Below, piece after piece: positions 26,267 to 36,253 of a stretch of DNA of 64,000 nt. The stretch comes from Mesonia hippocampi. Its GTDB lineage: Bacteria > Bacteroidota > Bacteroidia > Flavobacteriales > Flavobacteriaceae. The notes under the pieces were generated by a model. The model was not told where the DNA came from and searched no databases. It was given only the letters and a program-made list of their open reading frames with translations. Every line of letters starts with the position of its first letter. Positions within the stretch are counted from its first letter, which is position 1. The stretch is taken from contig NZ_JACIFO010000002.1 in the NCBI RefSeq assembly GCF_014197445.1, positions 310,001 through 374,000 of the forward strand, written 5' to 3'. The translations under genes were made by a program, and so were the position numbers.

Positions 26267-26839
26267 ATGGGGGTTTCAAAATATTCATATAATGACGATC
26301 GGCTCTTAGTTTCCCGACTAAAAGAGGGGAACGAAAAAGCTTTTAGAAAACTGTACGATAAGTATAGCGGAGGTATTTATGGTTTTGCTTTAAAGTTAGT
26401 TAAATCGACCGATTTTGCTGAGGAGATAACACAAGAAGTATTTTTGAAAGTATGGAACGGTAGAGAAAGCTTAGACATAGCGCTTAATTTTAAATCTTAT
26501 ATTTATACAATCGCTAAAAACTTAGCCTTAAATATCCTGAATAAAGCAGCTTATGATATCGATTTTAGAAATCAATTGCTTTACACAAAAGATACTGTTG
26601 TTACATCTACAGGAGATTATATTCTTTTAAATGAATACGAAGCGGTAAAAAATAAAGCAATAGCTAGCCTTTCTGAAGGACGGCGAACCGTTTTTTTGAT
26701 GTCTCGAGAACAAGGACTCTCTTATGAGGAAATAGCTAATGAGTTAGGTGTTTCGGTAAACACGGTTAAAACCCAAATGAAAGCAGCTCTTAAACACCTC
26801 CGAGAATACCTCTCTAAATATGGCGATCTAGAAATTTAA
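26267..26839 (+). CDS. ECF RNA polymerase sigma factor
   Basis: 190 residues. Region 2 is at about 20-90 (KAFRKLYDKYSGGIYGFALKL, EEITQEVFLKVW) and region 4 at 125-180 (GLSYEEIANELGVSVNTVKT). This is the sigma type paired with FecR in Bacteroidota cell-surface signalling. The FecR anti-sigma gene follows after 126 bases and a SusC with an STN signalling domain follows that, so it very probably drives the SusCD operon at 28152-39291. Confidence 0.95.
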   Translation: MGVSKYSYNDDRLLVSRLKEGNEKAFRKLYDKYSGGIYGFALKLVKSTDFAEEITQEVFLKVWNGRESLDIALNFKSYIYTIAKNLALNILNKAAYDIDFRNQLLYTKDTVVTSTGDYILLNEYEAVKNKAIASLSEGRRTVFLMSREQGLSYEEIANELGVSVNTVKTQMKAALKHLREYLSKYGDLEI

Positions 26840-26965
26840 GCTTATTTTTTTGTTTTTTAATCAATTGAAAATAAATAAGTTGCTTTATTTTTTGTGTTTT
26901 TTTTAATAGAAAGGTCACCCTTAATGCGTTATTGTTTGTATTAGAAATAGACACCATGCGTTATT

Positions 26966-28105
26966 ATGAAAGCCGAAACTCGCTTTAAAACCTTATTTAG
27001 TAAATACCTTAAAGGAAATTGCAGTCCTGCAGAAATAGAAGAATTTTTTGAATTGTGGAAACAGTTTGAAGGAACATCTTTATTCGAAGCTGATTTTATA
27101 GAAAATGAAGCAAGTAAATTACCTTCGGCAGAGTTTCCCGTAGCCAAGTCTGAACAAGTTTTTAAACGCATTACGCTAAAAAAGAAACCAGTTCGAAAAC
27201 AATTTAACGTATTAAAAATTGCAGCCGTTTTTATAGGTTTAATTATAGGAACAGGGCTAATTTGGTTTTTTAATCAAACCACAAGTCTTAATAATACCAA
27301 TAGCAATGGTGGTTTTGCTGTTATAAAGCGCGAAGGGCTAAAAGATATAATTTTAGACAATACAGAAATGCCTATCCTATCTGAACAAGGCGACACCATA
27401 GGGATAAGAAAAGGAGGCAAAATACAATACACCAAAGAGGTAGAGTCATTATCTTATAACACGTTATATGTTCCTAAAGGGAAAAAGATGGAATTAAGTT
27501 TGGCCGATGGCTCACATATTCATCTAAACTCAGGATCTTCTATTCGTTACCCACTAAACTTTAAATCGGCAGATAAACGTGTTGTAACGCTTAAAGGAGA
27601 AGCTTATTTTGAAGTTGCAAAAGATAGCCTTAAACCTTTTATCGTAAGTGCTTCTGGGGTAAATGTTCAAGTATTAGGAACTTCTTTTAACTTCAATGCA
27701 TATCAAGAAAACCCAGCAACCGAAGTAGTATTGGTTGAAGGATTAGTAGCAATGTATAAAACAACCGATGCTTTTAAAGCAGATGAGACTCAGCTATTAA
27801 GACCAGGTTTTAAAGGAAGTTATACCGAAGGTAAAGAAATCACTAAAGTAGCAGTAGACACAGATACCTACACTTCTTGGAGGTATGGGCATTTGATATA
27901 TCGCAACAAGACTTTAGCGCAAATTTTTATTTCGTTAGAGCGAAACTTTAACATCGAAATTAAAAATAAAAATGCCAAGCTAGCACAAGAAGTTATCAAT
28001 GCAAACTTTGGTTCAGAGTCTATCGAAAACATTATGGAGTACCTGCATGAAATTTATGATTTTGAGTACACATTTAAAGATAACCTCTTAATTATAAAAG
28101 AATAA
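26966..28105 (+). CDS. FecR-type anti-sigma factor
   Basis: 379 residues. A cytoplasmic N-terminal domain (about 1-75), one membrane helix near 82-102 (IAAVFIGLIIGTGLIWFF), a periplasmic FecR domain at 155-250 (SLADGSHIHLNSGSSIRYP, LKGEAYFEVAKD), and a C-terminal DUF4974 domain (HLIYRNKTLAQIFISLERNF). It would hold the ECF sigma at the membrane and release it when the STN domain of the neighbouring SusC reports substrate. The order sigma-fecR-susC is the standard regulatory layout. Confidence 0.94.
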   Translation: MKAETRFKTLFSKYLKGNCSPAEIEEFFELWKQFEGTSLFEADFIENEASKLPSAEFPVAKSEQVFKRITLKKKPVRKQFNVLKIAAVFIGLIIGTGLIWFFNQTTSLNNTNSNGGFAVIKREGLKDIILDNTEMPILSEQGDTIGIRKGGKIQYTKEVESLSYNTLYVPKGKKMELSLADGSHIHLNSGSSIRYPLNFKSADKRVVTLKGEAYFEVAKDSLKPFIVSASGVNVQVLGTSFNFNAYQENPATEVVLVEGLVAMYKTTDAFKADETQLLRPGFKGSYTEGKEITKVAVDTDTYTSWRYGHLIYRNKTLAQIFISLERNFNIEIKNKNAKLAQEVINANFGSESIENIMEYLHEIYDFEYTFKDNLLIIKE

Positions 28106-28151
28106 CACGTTTGTTTAAATCTAATATTATTTCCATTTAACTATTATAAAA

Positions 28152-31100
28152 ATGAAGAAAACCCTACTTAGTCGAGTAGCTATGTTAGCTGTATTTAAGA
28201 AAGTAGCTTTTTTTATATTGCTAACTTTTATAAGTACACTTAATGCTGCAAACGGTAATTTTCAACAAAGTAAAATTAGCTTAGACGTTTCAGATACAAC
28301 AATATTTGAAGTTTTTTCAATTATAGAAAAAGAAGCAAATTACAGGTTTGTTTATAGCGTTAACGATGTAGATGTTAATAAAAAAGTTTCTATAAAGGTA
28401 ACCAATGTAGATATCGAATCTTTTTTAACATCACTATTACCTAGTAAACACTTAACTTTTGATGTTCGGGGCAATCAGGTTATTATAAAAAGCAAAACCA
28501 AAAAGAGCACAAAAAAAACAACTTCTAGTCAAAATAATGTTAACAGTAGTGCTTTCCAACAACAAATAATAGAAGGCTTGGTGTTAGATCAGGAAGCGAT
28601 GCCGCTTCCTGGGGTAAATGTTATCATAAAAAATGCTCGAAGAGGCACAACAACAGATTTAGATGGGCAGTTTAGAATAAAAGCAACTCCTAACGATACA
28701 TTGGTATTTAGTTTTGTAGGTTTTGCAAAACAAGAAATACCCGTTGGCAGTAAGCAACACATGGAGGTTACTTTAGTAATGGATGGGCAACTTTCAGAGG
28801 TTGTAATAACCAGCAGTTACGGGACAAAACAACGTAAAGAACATTTGGTAAGCAGTACTTATACCGTAGGAAAAGATGAAATAAAAAACTTACCATTAGA
28901 ACGAATAGATAAACTATTAGATGGTATTGTTCCTGGGTTACAATATTCACCACAAAGCGATAATACAAGTAGTGCAAGAAGCCGATATTCGGTATCTATT
29001 CGAGGAGATGCCTCTTTGTCAGCATCAAATGAACCATTATGGATATTAGACGGTACACCTTTATATACCGGAGGTAAAACCAATATGACGGGAATGAGTA
29101 CAAGTGTAAGTCCTTTATCATACATAAACCCAGAAGATATCGAGTCTATAACCGTGTTAAAAGATGCTGCTGCAACAACGCTTTATGGAGCCGATGGAGC
29201 TAATGGTGTGATTTTAATCACTACAAAAAAAGGAGAAAAGGGAGAAACAAGGTTTAATGTTTCTGCAAGAAAAGGACTTAGCTTTATTGCAGAAAACACT
29301 CGCTTTAAAGTGTTAAACGGGCAACAGTATATGGGGCTAGCTCAAGAAGCGTATACCAATACAAATAGAGATATAAACTATTTTCCGTTTACAGATAATG
29401 CATTAAATACTTATAGCAATACCAATGTAGATTGGTATGATGTTTTTTATGACCAAGGAGAAACATCGCAAATAGGTATATCGGCTAGCGGAGGTTCAGA
29501 AAGAAACAGCTATTACATTTCTGGAGGTTATTATGAAGAAAAAAGTACACTTATAGGAAATAAACAACAGCGTTTTTCTATTAGGGCTAACAATAATATA
29601 GACTTCACAGATAAAATGAATATAGATTTATCTTTGGGCGCATCATACAATGTTAATGAGCTTTTTACCCCAGGGAACGATTATTATGAGAACCTACCTA
29701 TTATCTCTCCATATAATGAAGATGGTTCTTTTAGACAGTATTATCGAGTAATAAATGGTTACAACCCAGACGGAACACCAAAATGGGAAGACAGACGCTT
29801 TTTTAACTCATTAGCAAGAAGAGAGCAAAATGACGATAGGCAGCGAGGTTTTGCGTTTCAAGGAAACCTAAAATACAATTATGAGTTTTTAGAAGGAATT
29901 TCATATCGCTTACAATTAGGTGTAGATTATTTAAGCAGTAATGAAAACAGGTATCACTCTATGAAAAACTGGTCTGGGAAAGACCAAGATGGTAATAGAG
30001 TAGGCTACGCTTCATTAATAAATCAGGATTACCTAAAGTGGCTTACCACACATTTATTAACCGTAAATAAAACCATTAATGAGCATAGCATTAATGGTTT
30101 ATTAGGCTATGAGTTAATGAAAGATAATACACGACTTGTAAGTGCTAATGGCTCGGGCTTTGTGAACGACCATGTAAGAAGTGTAGGCTATGCAGCAGAA
30201 CAAGATGGAGGAAGTAATTTTCGAGAGAAAGCAAGAATGTCTTATTTTGGAAATTTAACCTACTCTTACGATGGGCGTTATAATGCTACCTTGGTGGTAA
30301 GGCGCGATGGGAATTCGGGTTTTGGAGAAGATGTCCGTTGGGGTAATTTTGCCTCTTTGGGTGCCGCATGGAATATTCATAACGAGAATTTTTTCTCTAG
30401 CGATTATATTAATGCACTAAAATTAAAAGCTAGTTATGGAAGTAACGGGAACTCTCGTATTGGCAGTGTGGAATCTATGGGAGTTTATGGCTATGGTGAT
30501 GCTCATAATTATGCAGGCTTACCAGGAGCAGGAATGGAGAGTAGTCCAAACCCAAGCCTTAGTTGGGAAACTACTTATATGACTAACCTTGGTGTAGAGT
30601 TAAAAGCTTTCGATAAACGAGTAAACCTTATTGTAGAAGCTTATAGAAATAAAACAGATCGTTTAATTAGCGATTTAGATGTATCGAGAACCACAGGAGA
30701 TGTTCGTGTATATAGAAATATAGGAGCTATCGAAAATAAAGGAATCGAAGTTACCTTAAATACCATTAACTGGAGAAACGAGGACTTCATTTGGTCAACT
30801 ACAATTATGGCTTCCCATAACAGAAATAAACTCTTAAGCTTATTTAATGATATTCCTAAAAATAATGGAAATAAAAGATGGGAAGTAGGAGAAGATAGTA
30901 ATGCATACTATTTAATCCGTTGGGCAGGAGTAGACCCAAGAGACGGCTATCCTTTGTGGTATGATAAAAATGGAAACATTACCAGAGAATATAGTGTAGA
31001 TAACAGGGTGGTTTACAAAACATCTACCCCAGATTTGTTTGGTAGTATTACCAACAATTTTTCGTATAAAAACTTTAACCTAAGGGTACAGGCATCTTAT

Positions 31101-31511
31101 ATGCTAGGCGGATATGGCTTTAGTAGTTTTGGTAGAGGCGTAAGCTCCGATGGGCTTAATATAGAACATCAAAATCAATCTGTAAATCAATTAGACCATT
31201 GGGGAGAACCAGGAGATTTAGCACTCTCACCAGTTCCTTTATGGGGAGTAAGCACAAAATCGGTAATGAACTCAACTCGCTTTCTATATAACAAAACACA
31301 TATACGATTACAAAACGTGTCTCTTGGGTACACCATGAAAAGAGAAATAACCGAAAAATTAGGTTTACAAAACCTAACCTTAACCCTAATAGGAGATAAT
31401 TTAGGGATATGGACGCCTTACGATAAGAAAAATAGAAACTCTTACAAAAATAACATCAGTGGATTTCCTATGGAAACGTCAATTTCATTTGGGTTAAACG
31501 CAAGCTTTTAA
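28152..31511 (+). CDS. SusC/RagA-type TonB-dependent transporter with STN signalling domain
   Basis: 1119 residues. After a signal peptide, residues 38-98 are an STN domain (ISLDVSDTTIFEVFSIIEKE), used to signal to FecR. Residues 140-215 are a carboxypeptidase-regulatory-like domain (EGLVLDQEAMPLPGVNVIIK). The plug starts near 235 (ERIDKLLDGIVPGLQY, VSIRGDASLSASNEPLWILD), then a 22-strand barrel ends in SFGLNASF. It forms the outer-membrane pore under the SusD lid encoded next. A co-encoded M16 peptidase suggests oligopeptide cargo, as for RagAB, not a glycan. Confidence 0.95.
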   Translation: MKKTLLSRVAMLAVFKKVAFFILLTFISTLNAANGNFQQSKISLDVSDTTIFEVFSIIEKEANYRFVYSVNDVDVNKKVSIKVTNVDIESFLTSLLPSKHLTFDVRGNQVIIKSKTKKSTKKTTSSQNNVNSSAFQQQIIEGLVLDQEAMPLPGVNVIIKNARRGTTTDLDGQFRIKATPNDTLVFSFVGFAKQEIPVGSKQHMEVTLVMDGQLSEVVITSSYGTKQRKEHLVSSTYTVGKDEIKNLPLERIDKLLDGIVPGLQYSPQSDNTSSARSRYSVSIRGDASLSASNEPLWILDGTPLYTGGKTNMTGMSTSVSPLSYINPEDIESITVLKDAAATTLYGADGANGVILITTKKGEKGETRFNVSARKGLSFIAENTRFKVLNGQQYMGLAQEAYTNTNRDINYFPFTDNALNTYSNTNVDWYDVFYDQGETSQIGISASGGSERNSYYISGGYYEEKSTLIGNKQQRFSIRANNNIDFTDKMNIDLSLGASYNVNELFTPGNDYYENLPIISPYNEDGSFRQYYRVINGYNPDGTPKWEDRRFFNSLARREQNDDRQRGFAFQGNLKYNYEFLEGISYRLQLGVDYLSSNENRYHSMKNWSGKDQDGNRVGYASLINQDYLKWLTTHLLTVNKTINEHSINGLLGYELMKDNTRLVSANGSGFVNDHVRSVGYAAEQDGGSNFREKARMSYFGNLTYSYDGRYNATLVVRRDGNSGFGEDVRWGNFASLGAAWNIHNENFFSSDYINALKLKASYGSNGNSRIGSVESMGVYGYGDAHNYAGLPGAGMESSPNPSLSWETTYMTNLGVELKAFDKRVNLIVEAYRNKTDRLISDLDVSRTTGDVRVYRNIGAIENKGIEVTLNTINWRNEDFIWSTTIMASHNRNKLLSLFNDIPKNNGNKRWEVGEDSNAYYLIRWAGVDPRDGYPLWYDKNGNITREYSVDNRVVYKTSTPDLFGSITNNFSYKNFNLRVQASYMLGGYGFSSFGRGVSSDGLNIEHQNQSVNQLDHWGEPGDLALSPVPLWGVSTKSVMNSTRFLYNKTHIRLQNVSLGYTMKREITEKLGLQNLTLTLIGDNLGIWTPYDKKNRNSYKNNISGFPMETSISFGLNASF

Positions 31512-31521
31512 AAAAATAATT

Positions 31522-32946
31522 ATGAAAAAATTCAATAAATTTTTAGTATTCATTTCTTTGCTAAGCTGTTTTTCTTGCAGTGATTTTTTGGAAGTTGAAG
31601 AAGTAGGTAAAGTGTCAACTCCTGTTTATTTCTCAGATTTAGACGGAATAAAATCTGCAATACCAGGAGCTTATAGTAGTGTATATAAATATTACAATTC
31701 AGAATTCTATATTTATCCTCAAGTAGCAGGAGACCTTTTAGACCTTGTACCAACCAACGAGGGGGTTAAAGTATTAGACCAGTATAATTATATTTCAGAC
31801 GCAAGTCAGGAAGCTTCTACTGTAGGACACATCTGGACAAATGCCTTTCATGCTTTGGCCAATATTAATAATATCCTAAAGTACCAACCAGAACTACTTA
31901 ATAAGTATCCTAAAAACCACAAAGAGCTAGAACAAATAAAAGCGCAGGCGTTGTTTTTAAGAGCTTTGGTACATTTTGATTTGGTAAGAACCTATGCACA
32001 AAACTACACCTATACCCCAGATGCATCACATCTAGGAGTTCCTGTTTTACTAAGCTCACCAGGGGCAGAAGATAACATAGGGAGAAGTAGTGTGAAAAAA
32101 GTTTACGACCAAATATTGTCCGATTTACACGAAGCAAATGACATTTTTGAAAATGAAGGGACAGACACTAATCAAACTCAGCCTTATTTTGGTTCAGACA
32201 TTGCTGCAAAAGCACTATTGTCTAGAGTTTACCTTTATATGGAAGATTGGGAAAAATCTAAAACATACGCACAACAAGTATTATTGGAAGTAGATTTAAC
32301 TTCGCACGATGCTTATGTAGATATGTTTAAGACCTCAGGGCCTTCACAAGAAGCTATTTTTACCTTAAGCGGAATAAAGAAGAATTCTTTTATCAAGCGT
32401 TTTTATTCTACACAAGAGCCTTCTGCTTTTGCTTCTAAAAAACTGCAGGCAATGTTTACAGAACCTTCAGACGTTCGTTTAGAGCTCTTACAAAATGTTG
32501 AAGGAAGCGAAAACCTAATAACACTAAAATATTTTAGACCAGAAGAAGCTCAGTTAAACGGGAGCGATTTACCTGTTCTGAGAGCTTCTGAAATGGTACT
32601 TAACCTAGCCGAAGCCAATGCTAATTTAGGTTTGCTGGAAGAAGCAAAAAATAATGTAAAAACAATACAAGCCAGAGCATTAGGCGTGCCTGAAACTTCT
32701 ATTGTAATTAATGCTGTTACGCAGCAAGAAGTGCTTGAGGTAATTAGCATAGAAAGAGCGAAAGAACTTTGTTTTGAAGGGCAACGCTTTTTTGATATTA
32801 CAAGAAGACATAAAGACCTAGAACGCTCTCCGCAAACAACGTCTAATGTAGAACATATAGCATACCCAAGTAATTTATTTGTGTTGCCTATCCCTTTAAA
32901 AGAAATGAATACAAACCATAATATGATTCAGAATGAAGGCTATTAA
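31522..32946 (+). CDS. SusD/RagB-type surface lipoprotein
   Basis: 474 residues. A lipoprotein signal with Cys in CFSCSDFLE, where the acidic residues after Cys fit a Bacteroidota surface-export signal. The SusD fold is recognisable: NNILKYQPELLNKY, AQALFLRALVHFDLVRTYAQ, then RASEMVLNLAEANANLG and the C-terminal ERAKELCFEGQRFFDITR. It caps the SusC pore encoded ten bases upstream and binds the substrate. Its end overlaps the next lipoprotein gene by 14 bases. Confidence 0.95.
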   Translation: MKKFNKFLVFISLLSCFSCSDFLEVEEVGKVSTPVYFSDLDGIKSAIPGAYSSVYKYYNSEFYIYPQVAGDLLDLVPTNEGVKVLDQYNYISDASQEASTVGHIWTNAFHALANINNILKYQPELLNKYPKNHKELEQIKAQALFLRALVHFDLVRTYAQNYTYTPDASHLGVPVLLSSPGAEDNIGRSSVKKVYDQILSDLHEANDIFENEGTDTNQTQPYFGSDIAAKALLSRVYLYMEDWEKSKTYAQQVLLEVDLTSHDAYVDMFKTSGPSQEAIFTLSGIKKNSFIKRFYSTQEPSAFASKKLQAMFTEPSDVRLELLQNVEGSENLITLKYFRPEEAQLNGSDLPVLRASEMVLNLAEANANLGLLEEAKNNVKTIQARALGVPETSIVINAVTQQEVLEVISIERAKELCFEGQRFFDITRRHKDLERSPQTTSNVEHIAYPSNLFVLPIPLKEMNTNHNMIQNEGY

Positions 32947-33418
32947 ACTATCTCAAAAGCATATTCAGGGCGTGGCCCTATTTACCATGTTCTTTATGCT
33001 GTTTTCTTGTAGTAAAGAGCAAATAGAAAAATTTGACGACCCTTTTGTACATATTATGAAAGGTAACCAAAGCCGTATAGAAGTAAACACACAACGAAGA
33101 GATGTGGTTTCTTATTACTTCTATTATAGCACAAAAAACAACAATAAAGATTTGGAGGTTACGTATTCTGTAAAAACAGGAAACGGCTTGCAACAAGGGC
33201 GTGACTTTGACCTTTTAACAACCGAAAACCCTTTGTTGTTTCCTAGCGGAATTTACAAAAGACCCATACAAATACAATGGCTTAATAGAACGGTAGAAGA
33301 CGATGAAGATAATACATTGACCATTACCATAGAGCAAACCAATTTAAAGGAAGTAAACATAGGTTTACCAGGTCCGAATCATTATCAATCGGAATTTATA
33401 ATAGAGAAAAAGAACTAA
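32933..33418 (+). CDS. Small SusCD-associated lipoprotein
   Basis: 161 residues with lipobox LFSC near residue 26. The rest is beta-rich (VVSYYFYYSTKNNNKDLEV, RPIQIQWLNRTVEDDEDNTL), resembling the DUF4843/DUF1735-like immunoglobulin-fold lipoproteins encoded after SusD genes. Its start overlaps the SusD gene by 14 bases and the M16 gene follows after six bases. It probably belongs to the outer-membrane uptake complex; ligand unknown. Confidence 0.75.
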   Translation: MKAIKLSQKHIQGVALFTMFFMLFSCSKEQIEKFDDPFVHIMKGNQSRIEVNTQRRDVVSYYFYYSTKNNNKDLEVTYSVKTGNGLQQGRDFDLLTTENPLLFPSGIYKRPIQIQWLNRTVEDDEDNTLTITIEQTNLKEVNIGLPGPNHYQSEFIIEKKN

Positions 33419-33424
33419 AAAAAC

Positions 33425-36220
33425 ATGTTGAAGAAGCTGCTATTACCTATTCTTATTTGTTTTTTTCTAACGGGAAAAGCACAACAACTAAAGCAAAACC
33501 CAGATTTGCTGGTAGATACCTTAGCTAATGGGTTAACCTATTATTTGTATAAAACAGATCAAGTTAAAAACAAAGCAATATTTAGGCTGTTTATAAAAGT
33601 AGGTTCCCTGCAAGAAAACGATCGCCAACGCGGGCTTGCCCATTTTATGGAGCATATGGCTTTTAACGGAACAACAAATTTCCCAGGAAATAGCATTGTT
33701 GATTTTTTAGAAAGAAAAGGAGCAAAGTTTGGGCACGATTTAAATGCACACACCAGTTATGCAGAAACCGTTTATAAACTTCAATTACCGTCTGATAATA
33801 GAAGTTTAGTAGACTCAACACTTACTATTTTGGCAGATTGGAGCAATGGTATTGTTTTAGATTCGGTCGAAATCGAGAAAGAAAGAGGTGTGGTATTATC
33901 AGAATGGCTTTCTAAACAAAATGCAACACAAAAAACTCAAAATGCTTTTTTAAACTTATTACTAAATAACTCTAGGTATACAGCACGTAAAGTAATTGGC
34001 GATACTGCAACATTGCGTAATTTTAAAAGAAAAGACATCCTTGATTTTTATGAAAAATGGTACGACCCAAATATAATGGGAATTGCCATTGCAGGAGATA
34101 TTGAAATAGATGATGTTAAAACACTTATTGAAGATAAATTTGCTAAAATCCCAACAAACCATACAAAACCACAAACTTATTCTATTGATAGTTTTGAGAA
34201 TGCAAATTTTGAAGTGGTTACAGATAAGGGCACAAAAAATACTGAACTTATAGGAGTACAGCTAATAGAACCTTACCGAGATATCCAGACAGAAAACGAC
34301 TTTTATAAATACTTAAACAAAAATGTATTAAACGATTTATTTAAAGAGCGTTTTGCAAATTTATCTTTTAGTAATCCTAGTTATACAGATGCAAGCATAA
34401 GTATTGGTAATTATTTCCCGGTAAAAGGAGCTTTAATGACCTCGGTAGAACTTAAAGAATCAGCTATTGAAGAAGGAATTCAAGCGTATTTTTATCATGT
34501 AGAGCAAATTTTTAATTATGGGTTTACCCAATTAGAAATCGAAAAAGTAAAAAAACAACTTCTTAAACAGTTAGAGGTAACAAGCCAAAAAACAAAGGAG
34601 ACCTCTCCAGGAGTTATGATAAAAGAAATGTACCAAAATTTCTTTTACGGAAATGCCATAATTACAAAAGAAGAAGAATTTAGACTAACAAAAAAATATT
34701 TACAACAAATAGATTCTTTAACATTAAAAAATGAGCTTGCTAACATTTATAAACCCAAAACAGCCCATTACCTTTTAACAGCAAACAACTCTTTGCGTGA
34801 TAAACTACCAACGGCAACAACTTTAGAAAACCTTAGAAAGATAAACCTAGAAGAAGTAAAGCCATTTTTTAGAGATTTATATGTGCCAGAAACCTTATTA
34901 ACAACACAACCCAAAGCAGGATATATAGTTTCAGAAAAACCGCTTGCTGAGATTGATGCAACCGAGTATATGCTATCTAACGGGGTGCGATTAGTGTATA
35001 AACAAACCGATTTAGATAAAGATAAAATTATTTTAAGCGGGTTTAGAAAAGGAGGTTATTACTCGTTAAAAAAGAAAGATTATATCAACGGGATTTATAG
35101 TACACCAATAATTTCGTTAAGCGGATACGGGGCGTTTACCCGTGAAGCGTTAAGCCAATACTTGGCAGGGAATAGTGCAAAAGCAACAATGCTGGCAGAT
35201 AAAACCAGAACAGGCTTCTATGCAAGCAGTAACTTAAATGATAAACAAACATTGTTTGAACTGCTTTACCTAAAATGGACTTCCCCAAAAGTAGATTCTG
35301 CCTTATTTTCTCAAGTAAAAAACCGTACCATTGAAAGTAAAAAGAATGAAAAACTAAGCCCAAGTCAACTTTTTAGTAAAGAAATTAAAAAACACCTTAG
35401 AAAAGAAGATTATGTAACCAAACCATTGTCGGCAAAAGCAATTGCTAAAAAATTACAGGTAGATGAGGTTATAACCGCATACAATCATTTTTTTGGGAAT
35501 GCTAATGGGTACACAATAGTTTTAATTAGCGATAAACCGTTTAATTATTTTAAGAATGAAATCGAAGAATATATTGCAGCCTTACCTTCAGGCAAAACAA
35601 AGGTAGATTATCGTTATACATTTAAAAATAAGCTTAAAAAAGACCAAACAGTAATAAAAAATACAGGAAACTCTCCTAAAGCAAGTGTTTCTTTGGTATA
35701 TCAACAATCAGAAAAAATAAATTCTCTTTCCAATAGAGATTTAGAAGATGTGGTAGTAAAAGATATTTTGCGGTCACTTTTACTAAAAAAACTACGCGAA
35801 GACATGGGAGCGGTGTACAGCGTAAGCGTAAGTGCAAGCAGTGCAACACAACCTTCGGTATTAAGCCGACAAAGCATTAGCTTTTTATGCGAACCACAAA
35901 GAGCAGAAGAGCTTATAAAAACTACCGATGAGCTTATTCAACAGATTGTAAATAAAGAAATTTCTATTCAGGAAGATTTAAGCAAGGTAAAAACAAACTT
36001 GTTAAAAATGGATAACCTCTTACGTCAAAAAAATACGTATTGGACAAAAGTGATTAGAGAGCATTATTTCAACAACTATAAAGATTGGAGTGCTGTAAAA
36101 AACTACCAAGATAAAGTAAAAGCTTTAGACGAGACAACAATAATAAACAGGATTAAGGCTTCTTTTATAGATGCTCCAAGGGTAAAAGCTGTATTGTACC
36201 CAGAAAAAACAAACCTTTAA
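33425..36220 (+). CDS. M16 family zinc metallopeptidase
   Basis: 931 residues with signal peptide MLKKLLLPILICFFLTGKAQ. The inverted zinc motif HFMEH is at 73-77 and the third ligand Glu is in EIEKERGVV near 151-153, so the N-terminal M16 domain looks active. A second, motif-less M16 domain starts near 510 (YMLSNGVRLVYKQTD), giving the two-lobed pitrilysin plan. These peptidases enclose and cut short peptides. It sits inside a SusCD operon, which argues that the imported substrate is peptidic. Confidence 0.92.
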   Translation: MLKKLLLPILICFFLTGKAQQLKQNPDLLVDTLANGLTYYLYKTDQVKNKAIFRLFIKVGSLQENDRQRGLAHFMEHMAFNGTTNFPGNSIVDFLERKGAKFGHDLNAHTSYAETVYKLQLPSDNRSLVDSTLTILADWSNGIVLDSVEIEKERGVVLSEWLSKQNATQKTQNAFLNLLLNNSRYTARKVIGDTATLRNFKRKDILDFYEKWYDPNIMGIAIAGDIEIDDVKTLIEDKFAKIPTNHTKPQTYSIDSFENANFEVVTDKGTKNTELIGVQLIEPYRDIQTENDFYKYLNKNVLNDLFKERFANLSFSNPSYTDASISIGNYFPVKGALMTSVELKESAIEEGIQAYFYHVEQIFNYGFTQLEIEKVKKQLLKQLEVTSQKTKETSPGVMIKEMYQNFFYGNAIITKEEEFRLTKKYLQQIDSLTLKNELANIYKPKTAHYLLTANNSLRDKLPTATTLENLRKINLEEVKPFFRDLYVPETLLTTQPKAGYIVSEKPLAEIDATEYMLSNGVRLVYKQTDLDKDKIILSGFRKGGYYSLKKKDYINGIYSTPIISLSGYGAFTREALSQYLAGNSAKATMLADKTRTGFYASSNLNDKQTLFELLYLKWTSPKVDSALFSQVKNRTIESKKNEKLSPSQLFSKEIKKHLRKEDYVTKPLSAKAIAKKLQVDEVITAYNHFFGNANGYTIVLISDKPFNYFKNEIEEYIAALPSGKTKVDYRYTFKNKLKKDQTVIKNTGNSPKASVSLVYQQSEKINSLSNRDLEDVVVKDILRSLLLKKLREDMGAVYSVSVSASSATQPSVLSRQSISFLCEPQRAEELIKTTDELIQQIVNKEISIQEDLSKVKTNLLKMDNLLRQKNTYWTKVIREHYFNNYKDWSAVKNYQDKVKALDETTIINRIKASFIDAPRVKAVLYPEKTNL

Positions 36221-36253
36221 ATAGATAATAATTATAACTTAAATTTTAGAACA